Source: Polaribacter tangerinus (GTDB lineage: Bacteria; Bacteroidota; Bacteroidia; Flavobacteriales; Flavobacteriaceae). From it: 64,000 nucleotides of DNA. The notes below the pieces were generated by a model. It had not been told where the DNA came from and searched no databases. It was given only the letters and a program-made list of their open reading frames with translations. Below are positions 8,788 to 17,801 of the stretch, in pieces. Numbering within the stretch: the stretch's first letter is position 1; every line of letters starts with the position of its first letter. The DNA is taken from contig NZ_CP150668.1 in the NCBI RefSeq assembly GCF_038024095.1, forward strand, positions 2,108,001 to 2,172,000. The letters are read 5' to 3'. The position numbers and the translations under genes are program-made.

Positions 8788-11700
8788 ATGAAAACAAAAC
8801 TACTTTTACTTACAGCTATTAGTATTATCAACTTTGGTGTTACAGCTCAAACTTCTGTGCCAGATGATGCTTTTGAAACTTATTTAGAAACTCATGATGC
8901 CGCTGGTAACGTTGTATCTGTTGGAGATGCCAATAGTTTGGGAGACGGTACAGATGGTAATAATTTGGTTACAACCTCTAAAATTAATGTGATTACTAAT
9001 TTGTATTTAGGGTTTTTAAATATTGAAGATTTAACAGGTTTAGAGGATTTTACAGCTTTAGAAGATTTTGCCTTTTATGGTAATAATGTTAACGTTGTTT
9101 CTGTAAATTTACCAGCTTTAGCTAATTTGAAAATAATCTACTTAGAAAGTTTTCCTAATTTGAGCTCAATAGATGTTTCTAACTTGAGTAATTTAGAAGA
9201 TGTAACTTTTCAAAATCTTAGCGCATTATCTTCTTTAGATTTAAGTTCTAATACTAATTTGGTAAAATTAAGGGTAAGTGGTTCTTCAGTTTTGGCTAAT
9301 TTAAATATTTCAAACCTTATAAGTTTAGAGGATGTCTTTCTAGCAAGTTCTACAATGATTACAAGTTTAGATTTTACTTCATTAACAGGATTAAAGAAAT
9401 TACAAATACAACAATTTACAGCTTTATCAACTTTAAATATAACTGGTTTAAGTACTTTAGAAGAGCTTTCTGTTTTGAGTATGAGTTCAACATCTTTAGA
9501 TTTATCAACATTAACAGGTTTAAAAAATCTAGTTCTCTCTAATAATACTTTATTATCGACTTTAAACATAAAAACGGGTACAACTACTACCATAGATTAT
9601 GTGCAATTAAATGGTAATCAATTATTAACTTGTGTAGAAGTAGATGCAGGAATACCAATTAATGGAATGTCGACATGGAACCAATCTAATGGAGCAATTT
9701 TTAATGAAGATTGTGCAAATCCGTCTACTTATGTGCCAGATGATAATTTTGAAGCTTTTTTAGAAGCTAATAGCATGGGAAATGGAATTGCAAATGATGA
9801 TAAAGTAACAACTTCGAATATAAATACGGTTACTACGTTAGATGTATCAAATCAATCAATTTCAGATTTAACAGGAATTCAAGATTTTGATGCCTTAAAA
9901 GATTTAAAAGCTATTGCAAATGCTCTTTCTGAGGTAAATCTTGAGCTGAATATAAACTTGGAGAAAGTTTATTTAAATGATAATACTTTAACTGATATTA
10001 ATGTTTCGAAAAATGTGGCGTTAAAACAATTATGGGTAAGAAATAATGCTATTAAAATTTTAGATGTAAGTAAAAATGTTGCTTTAGAATGGTTAGTTTG
10101 TAGCCAAAATAACATAGAGAATTTAGATTTAAGTTTAAATACAAATTTAACTGCCATAGAAATACATACCAATGATTTAAAAACATTAAACTTAAAAAAT
10201 GTATCATCAAGTTTAATTTTTTTAGCTCAAGGAAATCCAAGTTTATCCTGTATTCAAGTTGATAATCCGAGTGTTTGGTCAACTAACTTTTCTAATCAAT
10301 TAAATAATAGTGCAAGTTTTAGTTCAGATTGTTTTTACCCAACTACAAATATACCAGATGCAGTATTCGAAAATTATTTAGAAACACATGATAGAGATAA
10401 TAATGTAGTTGTCTTGGGAGACATAAATAGTATGGGAAATGGCGTTGCAAACGACCAAACAGTTTTTACGCATAGAATTAATACTGTAACAAGGTTAGAT
10501 ATATCTAATTTAGGTTTAGCTAGTATAACTGGTTTAGAAGATTTTAGAGATTTAGAAATTTTTGGAGCTTTTGGTGGAAACCCTGGTCTAACATCCGCAG
10601 ATTTTTCTAGTAATTTAAAATTAAAAAGAATAACTTTCTCTTTTAATAGTGCCGCAACAAATGTAACTTTTGGAAATTTACCAGATGTTACCTACGTTCA
10701 ATTAGGATATAATAATATTAGCTCTCTAGATATTTCTGGTTTACCAAGCCTAGAGGAGTTCAAAGAATTTAATGGATTATACACCAACTTAAATACTTCT
10801 GTAAACACAAACCTTAAAATTTTAAGTTTAATTTCAACTCCAATAGCAGCATTAAACTTAACTTTAAATAGTAAATTAGAAAATTTAACAGTTGCACAAG
10901 GAATGCTAACTTCTTTAAATCTATCTAACAATCTAGATTTAAAAACACTAAGTGTTACAGGTAATAAAATTGTAAATTTAGATGTTTCGAATAACACAAA
11001 ACTAACTTCTTTAGTTGCTAAGGACAATCTTTTAGAAAGTTTAAATATTAACAATGGAAATAATACCATTTTACCTGGTAGCTATGGTGTTGGTATTTCC
11101 AATTATCCGTTTGATATTAGAAACAACCCAAGTTTAACATGTGTAGAGGTTAGTGATTTAGCTTATGCAAATGCTAATTGGACAGCAAAAGATCCAGGTC
11201 ATACTTTTAGTACAGATTGTTCTACAAGTTGGTCTGTAATGACAACTCCATTAACCACAGCAGCATTATTAGCAATTTCGGGTTTAGATGCAGATAATAA
11301 TGGTATAATTTCACTAGCCGAGGCAGCTGCCTACTCAGGAATTTTAGATTTAAGTAATTCTGGAATTACAGATGTTGAAGGTTTGTTGGCGTTTTCTGCT
11401 ATTACTACTTTAAATATTTCAGGAAATGGTGTTACAGATTTAAGCCCTTTAACAGGTTCTACTTTTACGGTAGTTTCGAAGTATTCTGGCCTCTTTAAAA
11501 CAGCAAAAAAGTCGAATTCTTATGCGTTGCAATCAATTATTATGAATGATAATAATTTTGAGGTTTTAGATTTAAATTCTTTTACGAACCTTTTAAATAT
11601 TAATATTAGTAATAATCCAAATTTAAAAACAGTTAGCATTCAGAATGCAAATAATGCAAATATGGTTTCTTTTACAGCAACAAATACTCCCAATCTTTCT

Positions 11701-12051
11701 TGTATTTTAGTTGATGATTCAAATGCAAGTTATTTGTCTTCTTGGATAAAAGATGCCAAAACTAAGTTTGTGGCAAGTGCTGCAGATTGTCGCTCTAAAG
11801 TATTATCAACAGAAGAGGTGTTATTGTTTGAGCAAGTAAACACATATCCTAATCCGGTAGAAAATATCTTAAATATTGAAATAAACAGTCCTATAAAATT
11901 AAATGAAATAGCTGTTATTTCTTTGCAAGGTAGTATATTAAAAGTGTCAAAAGAAACTCGTTTAGATATCTCGGCGCTATCTCCAGGAATATATATAGTA
12001 AAGATTTCTACTGATAAAGCTACCGTTACCAAAAAGATTATAAAAAAATAG
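8788..12051 (+). CDS. Secreted leucine-rich-repeat protein with T9SS type A sorting domain
   Basis: 1087 residues. A signal peptide (about 1-20, ending VTAQ) is followed by four repeat modules. Modules 1-3 each open with a VPDDAFETYLE-like segment (residues about 23, 316 and 522), continue with short leucine-rich repeats of the L-x-x-LDVSNN type, and close with a cysteine pair pattern (LTCVEVD ... EDC). The fourth opens at about residue 832 with GLDADNNGIISLAEA, a calcium-binding, EF-hand-like loop. The last ~70 residues (from about 1017, NTYPNPVENILNIE) are the type A T9SS sorting domain, so the protein is exported across the outer membrane and probably anchored or released. Likely a surface binding protein; the ligand is unknown. 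Confidence 0.88.
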   Translation: MKTKLLLLTAISIINFGVTAQTSVPDDAFETYLETHDAAGNVVSVGDANSLGDGTDGNNLVTTSKINVITNLYLGFLNIEDLTGLEDFTALEDFAFYGNNVNVVSVNLPALANLKIIYLESFPNLSSIDVSNLSNLEDVTFQNLSALSSLDLSSNTNLVKLRVSGSSVLANLNISNLISLEDVFLASSTMITSLDFTSLTGLKKLQIQQFTALSTLNITGLSTLEELSVLSMSSTSLDLSTLTGLKNLVLSNNTLLSTLNIKTGTTTTIDYVQLNGNQLLTCVEVDAGIPINGMSTWNQSNGAIFNEDCANPSTYVPDDNFEAFLEANSMGNGIANDDKVTTSNINTVTTLDVSNQSISDLTGIQDFDALKDLKAIANALSEVNLELNINLEKVYLNDNTLTDINVSKNVALKQLWVRNNAIKILDVSKNVALEWLVCSQNNIENLDLSLNTNLTAIEIHTNDLKTLNLKNVSSSLIFLAQGNPSLSCIQVDNPSVWSTNFSNQLNNSASFSSDCFYPTTNIPDAVFENYLETHDRDNNVVVLGDINSMGNGVANDQTVFTHRINTVTRLDISNLGLASITGLEDFRDLEIFGAFGGNPGLTSADFSSNLKLKRITFSFNSAATNVTFGNLPDVTYVQLGYNNISSLDISGLPSLEEFKEFNGLYTNLNTSVNTNLKILSLISTPIAALNLTLNSKLENLTVAQGMLTSLNLSNNLDLKTLSVTGNKIVNLDVSNNTKLTSLVAKDNLLESLNINNGNNTILPGSYGVGISNYPFDIRNNPSLTCVEVSDLAYANANWTAKDPGHTFSTDCSTSWSVMTTPLTTAALLAISGLDADNNGIISLAEAAAYSGILDLSNSGITDVEGLLAFSAITTLNISGNGVTDLSPLTGSTFTVVSKYSGLFKTAKKSNSYALQSIIMNDNNFEVLDLNSFTNLLNINISNNPNLKTVSIQNANNANMVSFTATNTPNLSCILVDDSNASYLSSWIKDAKTKFVASAADCRSKVLSTEEVLLFEQVNTYPNPVENILNIEINSPIKLNEIAVISLQGSILKVSKETRLDISALSPGIYIVKISTDKATVTKKIIKK

Positions 12052-12074
12052 TAATTTGATTTTTTGTTGAGTTG

Positions 12075-12109
12075 AAGTCCCAATTTCATTAATCTGAATT
12101 GGGACTTTT
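12075..12109. terminator. Terminator between convergent LRR and M16 genes
   Basis: An 11-bp stem (aagtcccaatt, 12075-12085, with 12097-12107) and an 11-base loop, followed by T's on the plus strand. It lies 24 bases after the LRR protein stop and 30 bases past the M16 stop, so it can serve both genes. Confidence 0.75.
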
Positions 12110-12138
12110 AACTATTACAGTTATTGCAATATTTATAA

Positions 12139-14973
12139 TTATTTTTTTATAGTTTGTTGCCTCTCATTTAGCAGAATTGGGTCTCCATAACCTAGTTCTT
12201 TCATTCTTTCTAATTGTGTTTCTGCATCGCCAACAATTAGCCAAATCATTTTATTCGGATTCACATATTTCTTGGCAAGCTCTTTAATTTCTTCTTTAGT
12301 AATATTTGTTACCGTATTTTCTCTAGATTTAATATAATCTGGTTTTAAGTTATAACTACTAATATTAGATAACATTCTAAGTTTTGCACCAGCTGTTTCA
12401 AAAGCCCTGGCATTACTTTTAATTAAAAAACTTTTAGTAGTTTCTAAATCTTTGTCTGAAAACGTTGAAGGATATTCTTCTAGAATTTTTTTAATTAATA
12501 AAGAAGATTCTAGCGTAACATTAGAACGAACTCCACTAGAAATAGTAAAAGTACCCGTTGCTTTTGTACCAGAAAATCCAGACCTAATTCCGTATGTATA
12601 GCCTTTTCCTTCTCTAAGTTCTTGCGTTAAGCGAGATGCAAAACCACCACCGCCTAGAATATAATTCATTACCGTAGCTGCATAAAAATCGTTGTCTGTG
12701 GCAGCTAGCGCCGGTGCACCAAATTGTAATACAGATTGTTTTGCATTGGGTACATCGTAAAAGTAAACTGCTGGTTTAGTAGGTGCAGATATCGATTTAT
12801 CTACTGGTATTAAAACCTCTTTCGAAGTCCACTTTTTACTTAAACGCTCTAACGAGCTTGTTAATTTATCTTTTGAAATTGCTCCAACTACCAATAGTTT
12901 TGCGACAGATGGAGAAATATTTTTTTCATAAAACAACTTTAGATCTTCTAGCGTAATTGATTCTACAGTTTCTAATGAACCTAATGTATTTTTTGACCTA
13001 ATATTGTTTTTACCATATATAAGTTCATTGTATGTATTTGAAGCAATTGCATTCGGATTCGCTTCTTGTTGTCTAAGATTGCTAATTGTTGCTTTTTTTA
13101 AGAGTTCAAACTCATTGCTGTCAAAGCGTGGTTCAAGTAAAATTTCTTCAACTAGTGCCAAGGTTTCATTATAGTTTTTGGCTAGGGTAGTGGCACTTAA
13201 AGTAATATTTTCTTTGCTACCAAATACCCTAATATTTGCACCTAACTCTTGTACTGCTTCTTCTAATTCTTGTGCTGTTTTATTTTTTGTGCCTTTGTTT
13301 AAAAGAGCAGCTGTTAAATTTGCAACTCCGAGTTTGTCTAGAGACTCTAATAATTGTCCGCCTTCTATGGTAATATTGAATCGAATTAATGGCACCTCAT
13401 CATTTTCTATTCCATATATTTTTAAACCATTTTCTAGATTTGTTTGATATACTTCTGGAACAGCCAAAGTAGGTTTTTTACCATAAGGTGGTTCTATGCC
13501 TCTATTAAAAGAAGAAGGAGTTTTTGTATATGTTGCCCCATTTTTTGTTTGTACATCTTCTTCTGCACCAATCACTATTTTTTCTTCCACAACATCAGCT
13601 AAAACAGCACCATCTAAAGCCAATTCTTTTGAGTTTTTTGGAACAAAACTTGTCGCTACATAGTTTTTGTTTTTTAAATATGTGTTGTACACTCGCATTA
13701 CATCTTTTGTAGTTACAGAAAGCGTATTTTTAATGTCTTCAGATACAAAACCAGGATTTCCTGTGTAGGTGTTATAAGACGCTAAATTAGTTCCTTTGCC
13801 GAGTACACTAGATAGACTTTCGTAAAATCGTGTTTCCTGACCAGCTTTTATTCTTTTTAAATCTTTTTCTGAAATACCCTCTTTTTCAAATAGCTCAAAG
13901 GCTTTTTCGATTCCGGTTTTTATGGCGTCTAGTTTTTGATTATTAAATGCTCTTACAGATAATTGCAGTTCTCCCGCCAACTCAGAGTTCCAACTAAACA
14001 TACTTACATAAGAAGTTAATTTTAATTGGTCGATAAGTACTTTATTCATTGGTGCAGATTTCCCTTCAGATAAATATGTGCTTAAAACATCTAAAGCATA
14101 AGAGTCTGGATGATACGACTCTACAGTAGGCCAAACCATAGTAAGTTGAGGTACTCTTGCAAAATTATCCTCATAGTACAAAGATTTTATTTCACTAACC
14201 TTGCCAGCTCTTTTTTCTAGAGGAGAAATTTCTTCGCCACGAGGAATTTCATCAAAATATTTATGCACCCATTTTGTAGCTTGTTCTATATCTATATCAC
14301 CAGATAATACAAGAGTTGCATTATTGGGAACATACCATTTTTTATAAAAGTCTTTTACGTCTTGTAAAGTAGCATTTTGTAAATCTTCAAGAGAGCCAAT
14401 TACTTGCCAGTTGTATGGATGGTTTTTAGGATATAAGTTCTTTCCTATTACATATTGGTTATGTCCGTAAGGACGATTATCTACACTTTGTCTTTTTTCG
14501 TTTTTAACAACTTGTTTCTCTTTAGCTAATACTGGTTCTGTTACGGTATTGATAAAGTAACCTAGTTTATCTGCTTCAGCCCAAATCATTTTTTCTAAAG
14601 CATCTTTAGGAACTGTTTGTAAGTAGTTTGTTCTGTCTCTCGAGGTTGAGCCATTGGCGCCAGAACCTCCAATTCTCGCACTCATTTTGTCTAAACCTCC
14701 TTTTCCTAAATTTTCTGATTCTAAAAATAATAAGTGTTCAAATAAATGTGCAAAACCTGTTCTGCCTTCTTTTTCTCTCGCAGAACCCACATGAACCATT
14801 AGTTCTACAGCAACTACAGGATCAGATTTATCTACATGAAAAATTACATCTAAACCATTATCAAGTTCAATTTTTGTATAATTTATACTTAAAGTAGGGG
14901 TTTCTTCTACGGATGTATTTTGACAACCTATAAAAGTGGCTAATGCCAAAATAATGATACTTATTTTTTTCAT
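12139..14973 (-). CDS. M16 family zinc metallopeptidase lipoprotein (two M16 modules fused)
   Basis: 944 residues, a tandem fusion of two M16 (pitrilysin/insulinase-like) halves. A lipoprotein signal ends in ATFIGC with Cys17, so it is anchored in an envelope membrane. The first half has the inverted zinc site H76-L-F-E79-H80 in GFAHLFEHLLF, with the third ligand glutamate downstream in the NEKRQSVDNRPYG segment. The second half (from about residue 500) aligns in fold but lacks HxxEH (GVANLTAALLNKG at that place), the usual inactive partner that completes the peptide clamp. It probably degrades peptides in the periplasm. It is a single-gene unit, with a terminator of the upstream small gene before it and another after it. 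Confidence 0.93.
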   Translation of the reverse strand: MKKISIIILALATFIGCQNTSVEETPTLSINYTKIELDNGLDVIFHVDKSDPVVAVELMVHVGSAREKEGRTGFAHLFEHLLFLESENLGKGGLDKMSARIGGSGANGSTSRDRTNYLQTVPKDALEKMIWAEADKLGYFINTVTEPVLAKEKQVVKNEKRQSVDNRPYGHNQYVIGKNLYPKNHPYNWQVIGSLEDLQNATLQDVKDFYKKWYVPNNATLVLSGDIDIEQATKWVHKYFDEIPRGEEISPLEKRAGKVSEIKSLYYEDNFARVPQLTMVWPTVESYHPDSYALDVLSTYLSEGKSAPMNKVLIDQLKLTSYVSMFSWNSELAGELQLSVRAFNNQKLDAIKTGIEKAFELFEKEGISEKDLKRIKAGQETRFYESLSSVLGKGTNLASYNTYTGNPGFVSEDIKNTLSVTTKDVMRVYNTYLKNKNYVATSFVPKNSKELALDGAVLADVVEEKIVIGAEEDVQTKNGATYTKTPSSFNRGIEPPYGKKPTLAVPEVYQTNLENGLKIYGIENDEVPLIRFNITIEGGQLLESLDKLGVANLTAALLNKGTKNKTAQELEEAVQELGANIRVFGSKENITLSATTLAKNYNETLALVEEILLEPRFDSNEFELLKKATISNLRQQEANPNAIASNTYNELIYGKNNIRSKNTLGSLETVESITLEDLKLFYEKNISPSVAKLLVVGAISKDKLTSSLERLSKKWTSKEVLIPVDKSISAPTKPAVYFYDVPNAKQSVLQFGAPALAATDNDFYAATVMNYILGGGGFASRLTQELREGKGYTYGIRSGFSGTKATGTFTISSGVRSNVTLESSLLIKKILEEYPSTFSDKDLETTKSFLIKSNARAFETAGAKLRMLSNISSYNLKPDYIKSRENTVTNITKEEIKELAKKYVNPNKMIWLIVGDAETQLERMKELGYGDPILLNERQQTIKK

Positions 14974-15040
14974 TGTTCTAAAATTTAGTTTCGCTTGGAA
15001 AAATACTAAATAGAAATGATAAAAAAACAGGAATCTTGTT

Positions 15041-15077
15041 AAATAAAAAATCTCAAAACTTACATTTTGAGATTTTT
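15041..15077 (-). terminator. Terminator after the small basic protein gene
   Basis: A 13-bp perfect stem, aaaaatctcaaaa (15046-15058) with ttttgagattttt (15065-15077), loop cttaca, followed on the minus strand by a T-run. It begins 5 bases beyond the stop codon of the 64-residue gene and before the M16 gene start. Confidence 0.8.
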
Positions 15078-15081
15078 ACAT

Positions 15082-15276
15082 TTATTTTGCTAATATACAG
15101 TCTTCGTAATCTTTTACTTTTCCGTAATATGTTTTACGATATTTATGCAGCGTTTTCAATGGAATTACATTTAATAGTGTTTTTTTTACACAGGTTACTT
15201 TGGTGTGTAAAATACCCATTTTTGGGGTATATAATTTTTCTAGCTTTGTTTTTCTTTTAATTTTAATCAGTCTCAT
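15082..15276 (-). CDS. Small basic protein of unknown function (64 aa)
   Basis: 64 residues, strongly basic: about 15 lysines and 3 arginines, few acidic residues, two cysteines (C30 and C60 region), no signal peptide or membrane segment. I do not recognise a domain. It is judged real because a good promoter (TTG-N20-TAACTTTG, 15307-15337) lies directly upstream and a strong terminator lies directly downstream, so it forms its own transcription unit between galE and the M16 gene. The opposite strand also has an open frame here, but without such signals. The charge suggests RNA, DNA or ribosome binding, which is only inference. Confidence 0.68.
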   Translation of the reverse strand: MRLIKIKRKTKLEKLYTPKMGILHTKVTCVKKTLLNVIPLKTLHKYRKTYYGKVKDYEDCILAK

Positions 15277-15306
15277 TGGTATCTTTTATCATTAATAAAT
15301 ATGCTA

Positions 15307-15337
15307 CAAAGTTAAGGGTGTTATTAGTTTTAATCAA
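15307..15337 (-). promoter_or_regulatory. Predicted promoter of the small basic protein gene
   Basis: On the minus strand, TTG (complement of 15335-15337), 20 bases, then TAACTTTG (complement of 15307-15314). This fits the Bacteroidota TTG-N17-23-TAnnTTTG pattern. The -7 element ends 30 bases before the ATG at 15276. Confidence 0.65.
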
Positions 15338-15481
15338 GTTTTAGGAGGTAAAACCTTGAAAATGAAGCAAGAAATGCAAGACTAAGAATCGAGAGGGTGT
15401 ATTGCTAACAATATGATAATTGAAATCGGGTTCTGTTAACAGATACAAAACTGAAAAACGGTTATTTTTAATAAAAAAACC
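15338..15481. other. Non-coding gap with nothing recognised
   Basis: About 140 bases between the small-gene promoter and the galE terminator. I see no gene, hairpin or known motif in it. An aggagg at about 15343 is followed by only a seven-codon frame. Confidence 0.5.
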
Positions 15482-15532
15482 AAAAAAAAGCTCATTTTTA
15501 ATTGAAATTAATCAAAAAACGAGCTTTTTTTT
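15482..15532 (-). terminator. Terminator after galE
   Basis: aaaaaaaagctc (15482-15493) pairs with gagctttttttt (15521-15532) around a 27-base loop; the minus-strand reading ends in a T-run. It lies 17 bases past the galE stop. Confidence 0.75.
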
Positions 15533-15548
15533 CTAAAAATAAACTTTT

Positions 15549-16559
15549 TTAAGATTGTTTTAATTGCCATTTCCATGCCGAAGATAAAGCTTCATCTAAC
15601 GTTTTTTCTGTTTTCCAGTTTAGTTCTTTGTTGGCAATAGTGGTATCTGCAAAAGCGGCGGTTATATCTCCTTCTCGTCTGCCAACTATTTTATAGTTTA
15701 ATGGTTTTTTCGAGGCCTTTTCGAAGGCTTTAATTACTTCTAAAACAGAACTTCCTTTTCCAGAACCAACATTAAAGAATTCGAAGTTTTGTTTATTATT
15801 TTTATTAAGTAGTCTTTTAAGGGCAGCTATATGTGCTTTTGCAAGGTCAACTACATGTATATAGTCTCTGATTGCGGTTCCATCTGGAGTTGGATAATCA
15901 TCACCAAAAACCGACAATTCCTTACGAATACCGGCAGCAGTTTGGGTAACAAACGGAATTAAGTTTTGAGGAACCCCCAATGGTAATTCTCCTATTTTTA
16001 TACTATCATGTGCACCAATGGGATTAAAGTACCTTAATGCAATGGCGTTTAAATGGTGAGCTTTGCAGGTTTCTTCTATAATTTCTTCTCCAATTTGTTT
16101 GGTATTTCCGTAGGTAGATTCCGCTTTTTTTACAGGGGCATTTTCTGTAATAGGCAATTCGTCTGCTTGTCCATATACGGTGCAAGAAGAAGAAAATATA
16201 AAATTATCTAATTTTCTATTTCTCATTTCTTGTAAAATGTATACCAAGCTACCAATATTGTTTTCGTAGTAATCTAGCGGATTTTGTACACTTTCTCCTA
16301 CAGCTTTAAAAGCTGCAAAATGAATAATACCATCAATTTTATTGTTGTCAAAGAACGTAGTAACCTCCTTTTTTTTGCGTAGATCTATTTGATGAAAATC
16401 TGGCTTTTTGCCTGTTATTTCTGTAATATTGTCTAAAACACCAATAGTGGTATTCGATAAATCATCAATAATAATAACTTCAAATCCTTCATGCTGAAGT
16501 TCTACTACTGTATGTGAACCTATAAAGCCTAAACCACCAGTTACAAGTATTTTTTTCAT
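15549..16559 (-). CDS. galE: UDP-glucose 4-epimerase
   Basis: 336 residues, the usual length. It interconverts UDP-glucose and UDP-galactose for sugar use and surface polysaccharide supply. Seen in the sequence: NAD-binding Rossmann motif GGLGFIG (residues 8-14), a catalytic serine/threonine region SSSCTVYG (from about 123), and the Y150-x3-K154 pair of short-chain dehydrogenases in STYGNTK, plus the substrate-binding RYFNPIGAH segment. It lies 4 bases downstream of the aminotransferase gene, so the pair is an operon, which suggests that both serve nucleotide-sugar synthesis. Low chance of being another 4-epimerase (for example for UDP-GlcNAc). Confidence 0.93.
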   Translation of the reverse strand: MKKILVTGGLGFIGSHTVVELQHEGFEVIIIDDLSNTTIGVLDNITEITGKKPDFHQIDLRKKKEVTTFFDNNKIDGIIHFAAFKAVGESVQNPLDYYENNIGSLVYILQEMRNRKLDNFIFSSSCTVYGQADELPITENAPVKKAESTYGNTKQIGEEIIEETCKAHHLNAIALRYFNPIGAHDSIKIGELPLGVPQNLIPFVTQTAAGIRKELSVFGDDYPTPDGTAIRDYIHVVDLAKAHIAALKRLLNKNNKQNFEFFNVGSGKGSSVLEVIKAFEKASKKPLNYKIVGRREGDITAAFADTTIANKELNWKTEKTLDEALSSAWKWQLKQS

Positions 16560-16563
16560 AGTA

Positions 16564-17727
16564 TTAGTTAATAAAATTATTTACGGTTTCTGTAATGTAT
16601 GTTAATTGCTCTGTGTCTAATTCGGTATGCATTGGCAAAGAAATAACTGTTTTAATTAATGTATTTGTTACCGGAAAATCACTTTCATTATATCGAGTAT
16701 CTTTATACGCTTTTTGTGTATGCAAAGGCACCGGATAATAAATGGCATTTGGTATATTATTTGCTAACAAATGCTTGTGTAATTCGTCTCTTTTACCATT
16801 GGTAATTTGCAAAGTGTACTGATGAAAAACATGGCAATCGCATACATCGCATATTTCATTGCAGTTATTTGTTGCGTTAGATTTTGCAGTAGGGGTAATT
16901 ATATGAGGATTATTGGCAAACGCATTATTGTAAAATCGTGCCGCATTTCTGCGGGCATTACAGTAAGTATCTAAATGAGGCAATTTTGTTTTTAAAACAC
17001 CAGCTTGTATCGAATCTAATCGAGAGTTTACACCAACAACATCATGGTAATACCTTGTGTACATTCCATGGTTTACTATGCCTCTTATGGTATGTGCTAA
17101 ATCATCATCATTTGTAAAAATGGCACCGCCATCACCATAACATCCTAAGTTTTTTGAAGGGAAAAAAGAGGTGGTACCAACGTTTCCTATAGTTCCTGCT
17201 TTTTGTTTTCTGCCATCTTTAAAAGTATAATTTGCACCGATAGCTTGTGCATTGTCTTCGATAACAAAAAGATTGTGTGTTTTTGCAATTTCCATTACAG
17301 CATCCATATTGGCAACTTGCCCGAATAAGTGAACAGGAACAATAGCTTTTGTTTTTGGTGTGATGGATTTTTTTAGTGCCTCAATATTTATGTTAAAAGT
17401 GTCTTTTTCTACATCTACCAGAACAGGTGTGAGTTTTAACAATGCAATAACTTCTACGGTTGCTGCAAAGGTAAAATCTACTGTTATTACTTCATCACCT
17501 TGTTCTAAACCAAGCGCCATCATGGCTATTTGTAAAGCATCTGTTCCGTTGGCACATGGTATAACGTGTTTTACTTGTAAATATTTTTCTAAATCAGCCT
17601 GAAACTCATGCACTAGAGGCCCGTTTATATAGGAAGAGGTCTCTAAAACACTATCTATTGCTTTATGAACATCTGTTTTTATTTTTGAATATTGACCTTG
17701 TAGGTCTACCATTTGAATTTTTTTCAT
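16564..17727 (-). CDS. DegT/DnrJ/EryC1/StrS family PLP-dependent sugar aminotransferase
   Basis: 387 residues from the ATG at 17727 (MKKIQMVDLQGQY); the frame extends nine codons further upstream, but homologous proteins begin at this methionine. The family adds an amino group to keto-sugars bound to nucleotides. The PLP-binding lysine is K192 in SFFPSKNLG, with DFTFAATVEV and EDNAQAIGA earlier. Unusual: a cysteine cluster C289-x3-C293-x2-C296-x-C298-H just before the conserved FHQYT motif, where most relatives have a plain short loop. It is upstream of and nearly joined to galE. A TATTTTTG promoter element lies at 17752-17759 on the minus strand. The exact sugar product is unknown. Confidence 0.9.
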   Translation of the reverse strand: MKKIQMVDLQGQYSKIKTDVHKAIDSVLETSSYINGPLVHEFQADLEKYLQVKHVIPCANGTDALQIAMMALGLEQGDEVITVDFTFAATVEVIALLKLTPVLVDVEKDTFNINIEALKKSITPKTKAIVPVHLFGQVANMDAVMEIAKTHNLFVIEDNAQAIGANYTFKDGRKQKAGTIGNVGTTSFFPSKNLGCYGDGGAIFTNDDDLAHTIRGIVNHGMYTRYYHDVVGVNSRLDSIQAGVLKTKLPHLDTYCNARRNAARFYNNAFANNPHIITPTAKSNATNNCNEICDVCDCHVFHQYTLQITNGKRDELHKHLLANNIPNAIYYPVPLHTQKAYKDTRYNESDFPVTNTLIKTVISLPMHTELDTEQLTYITETVNNFIN

Positions 17728-17751
17728 GAAGTAATGTTTAATAAACAAAGT

Positions 17752-17781
17752 CAAAAATACAATTTAATTCTTTTATCTTTG
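17752..17781. promoter_or_regulatory. Back-to-back promoter elements (aminotransferase / penicillin acylase)
   Basis: Minus strand: TATTTTTG (complement of 17752-17759), 24 bases before the aminotransferase ATG. Plus strand: TATCTTTG (17774-17781), 20 bases before the acylase ATG. Both fit TAnnTTTG; neither has a good -33 TTG. Confidence 0.55.
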
Positions 17782-17801
17782 AAGTAATCAAACACATTTA
17801 C

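Noticed and set aside
8788-12051. Regularly spaced repeats in the LRR gene as a CRISPR-like array
   Set aside because: The repeats are imperfect, in frame and encode leucine-rich repeats; no cas genes are present.
15343-15390. AGGAGG followed by a short plus-strand frame
   Set aside because: The frame has only seven codons, and Shine-Dalgarno sequences are seldom used in this phylum.
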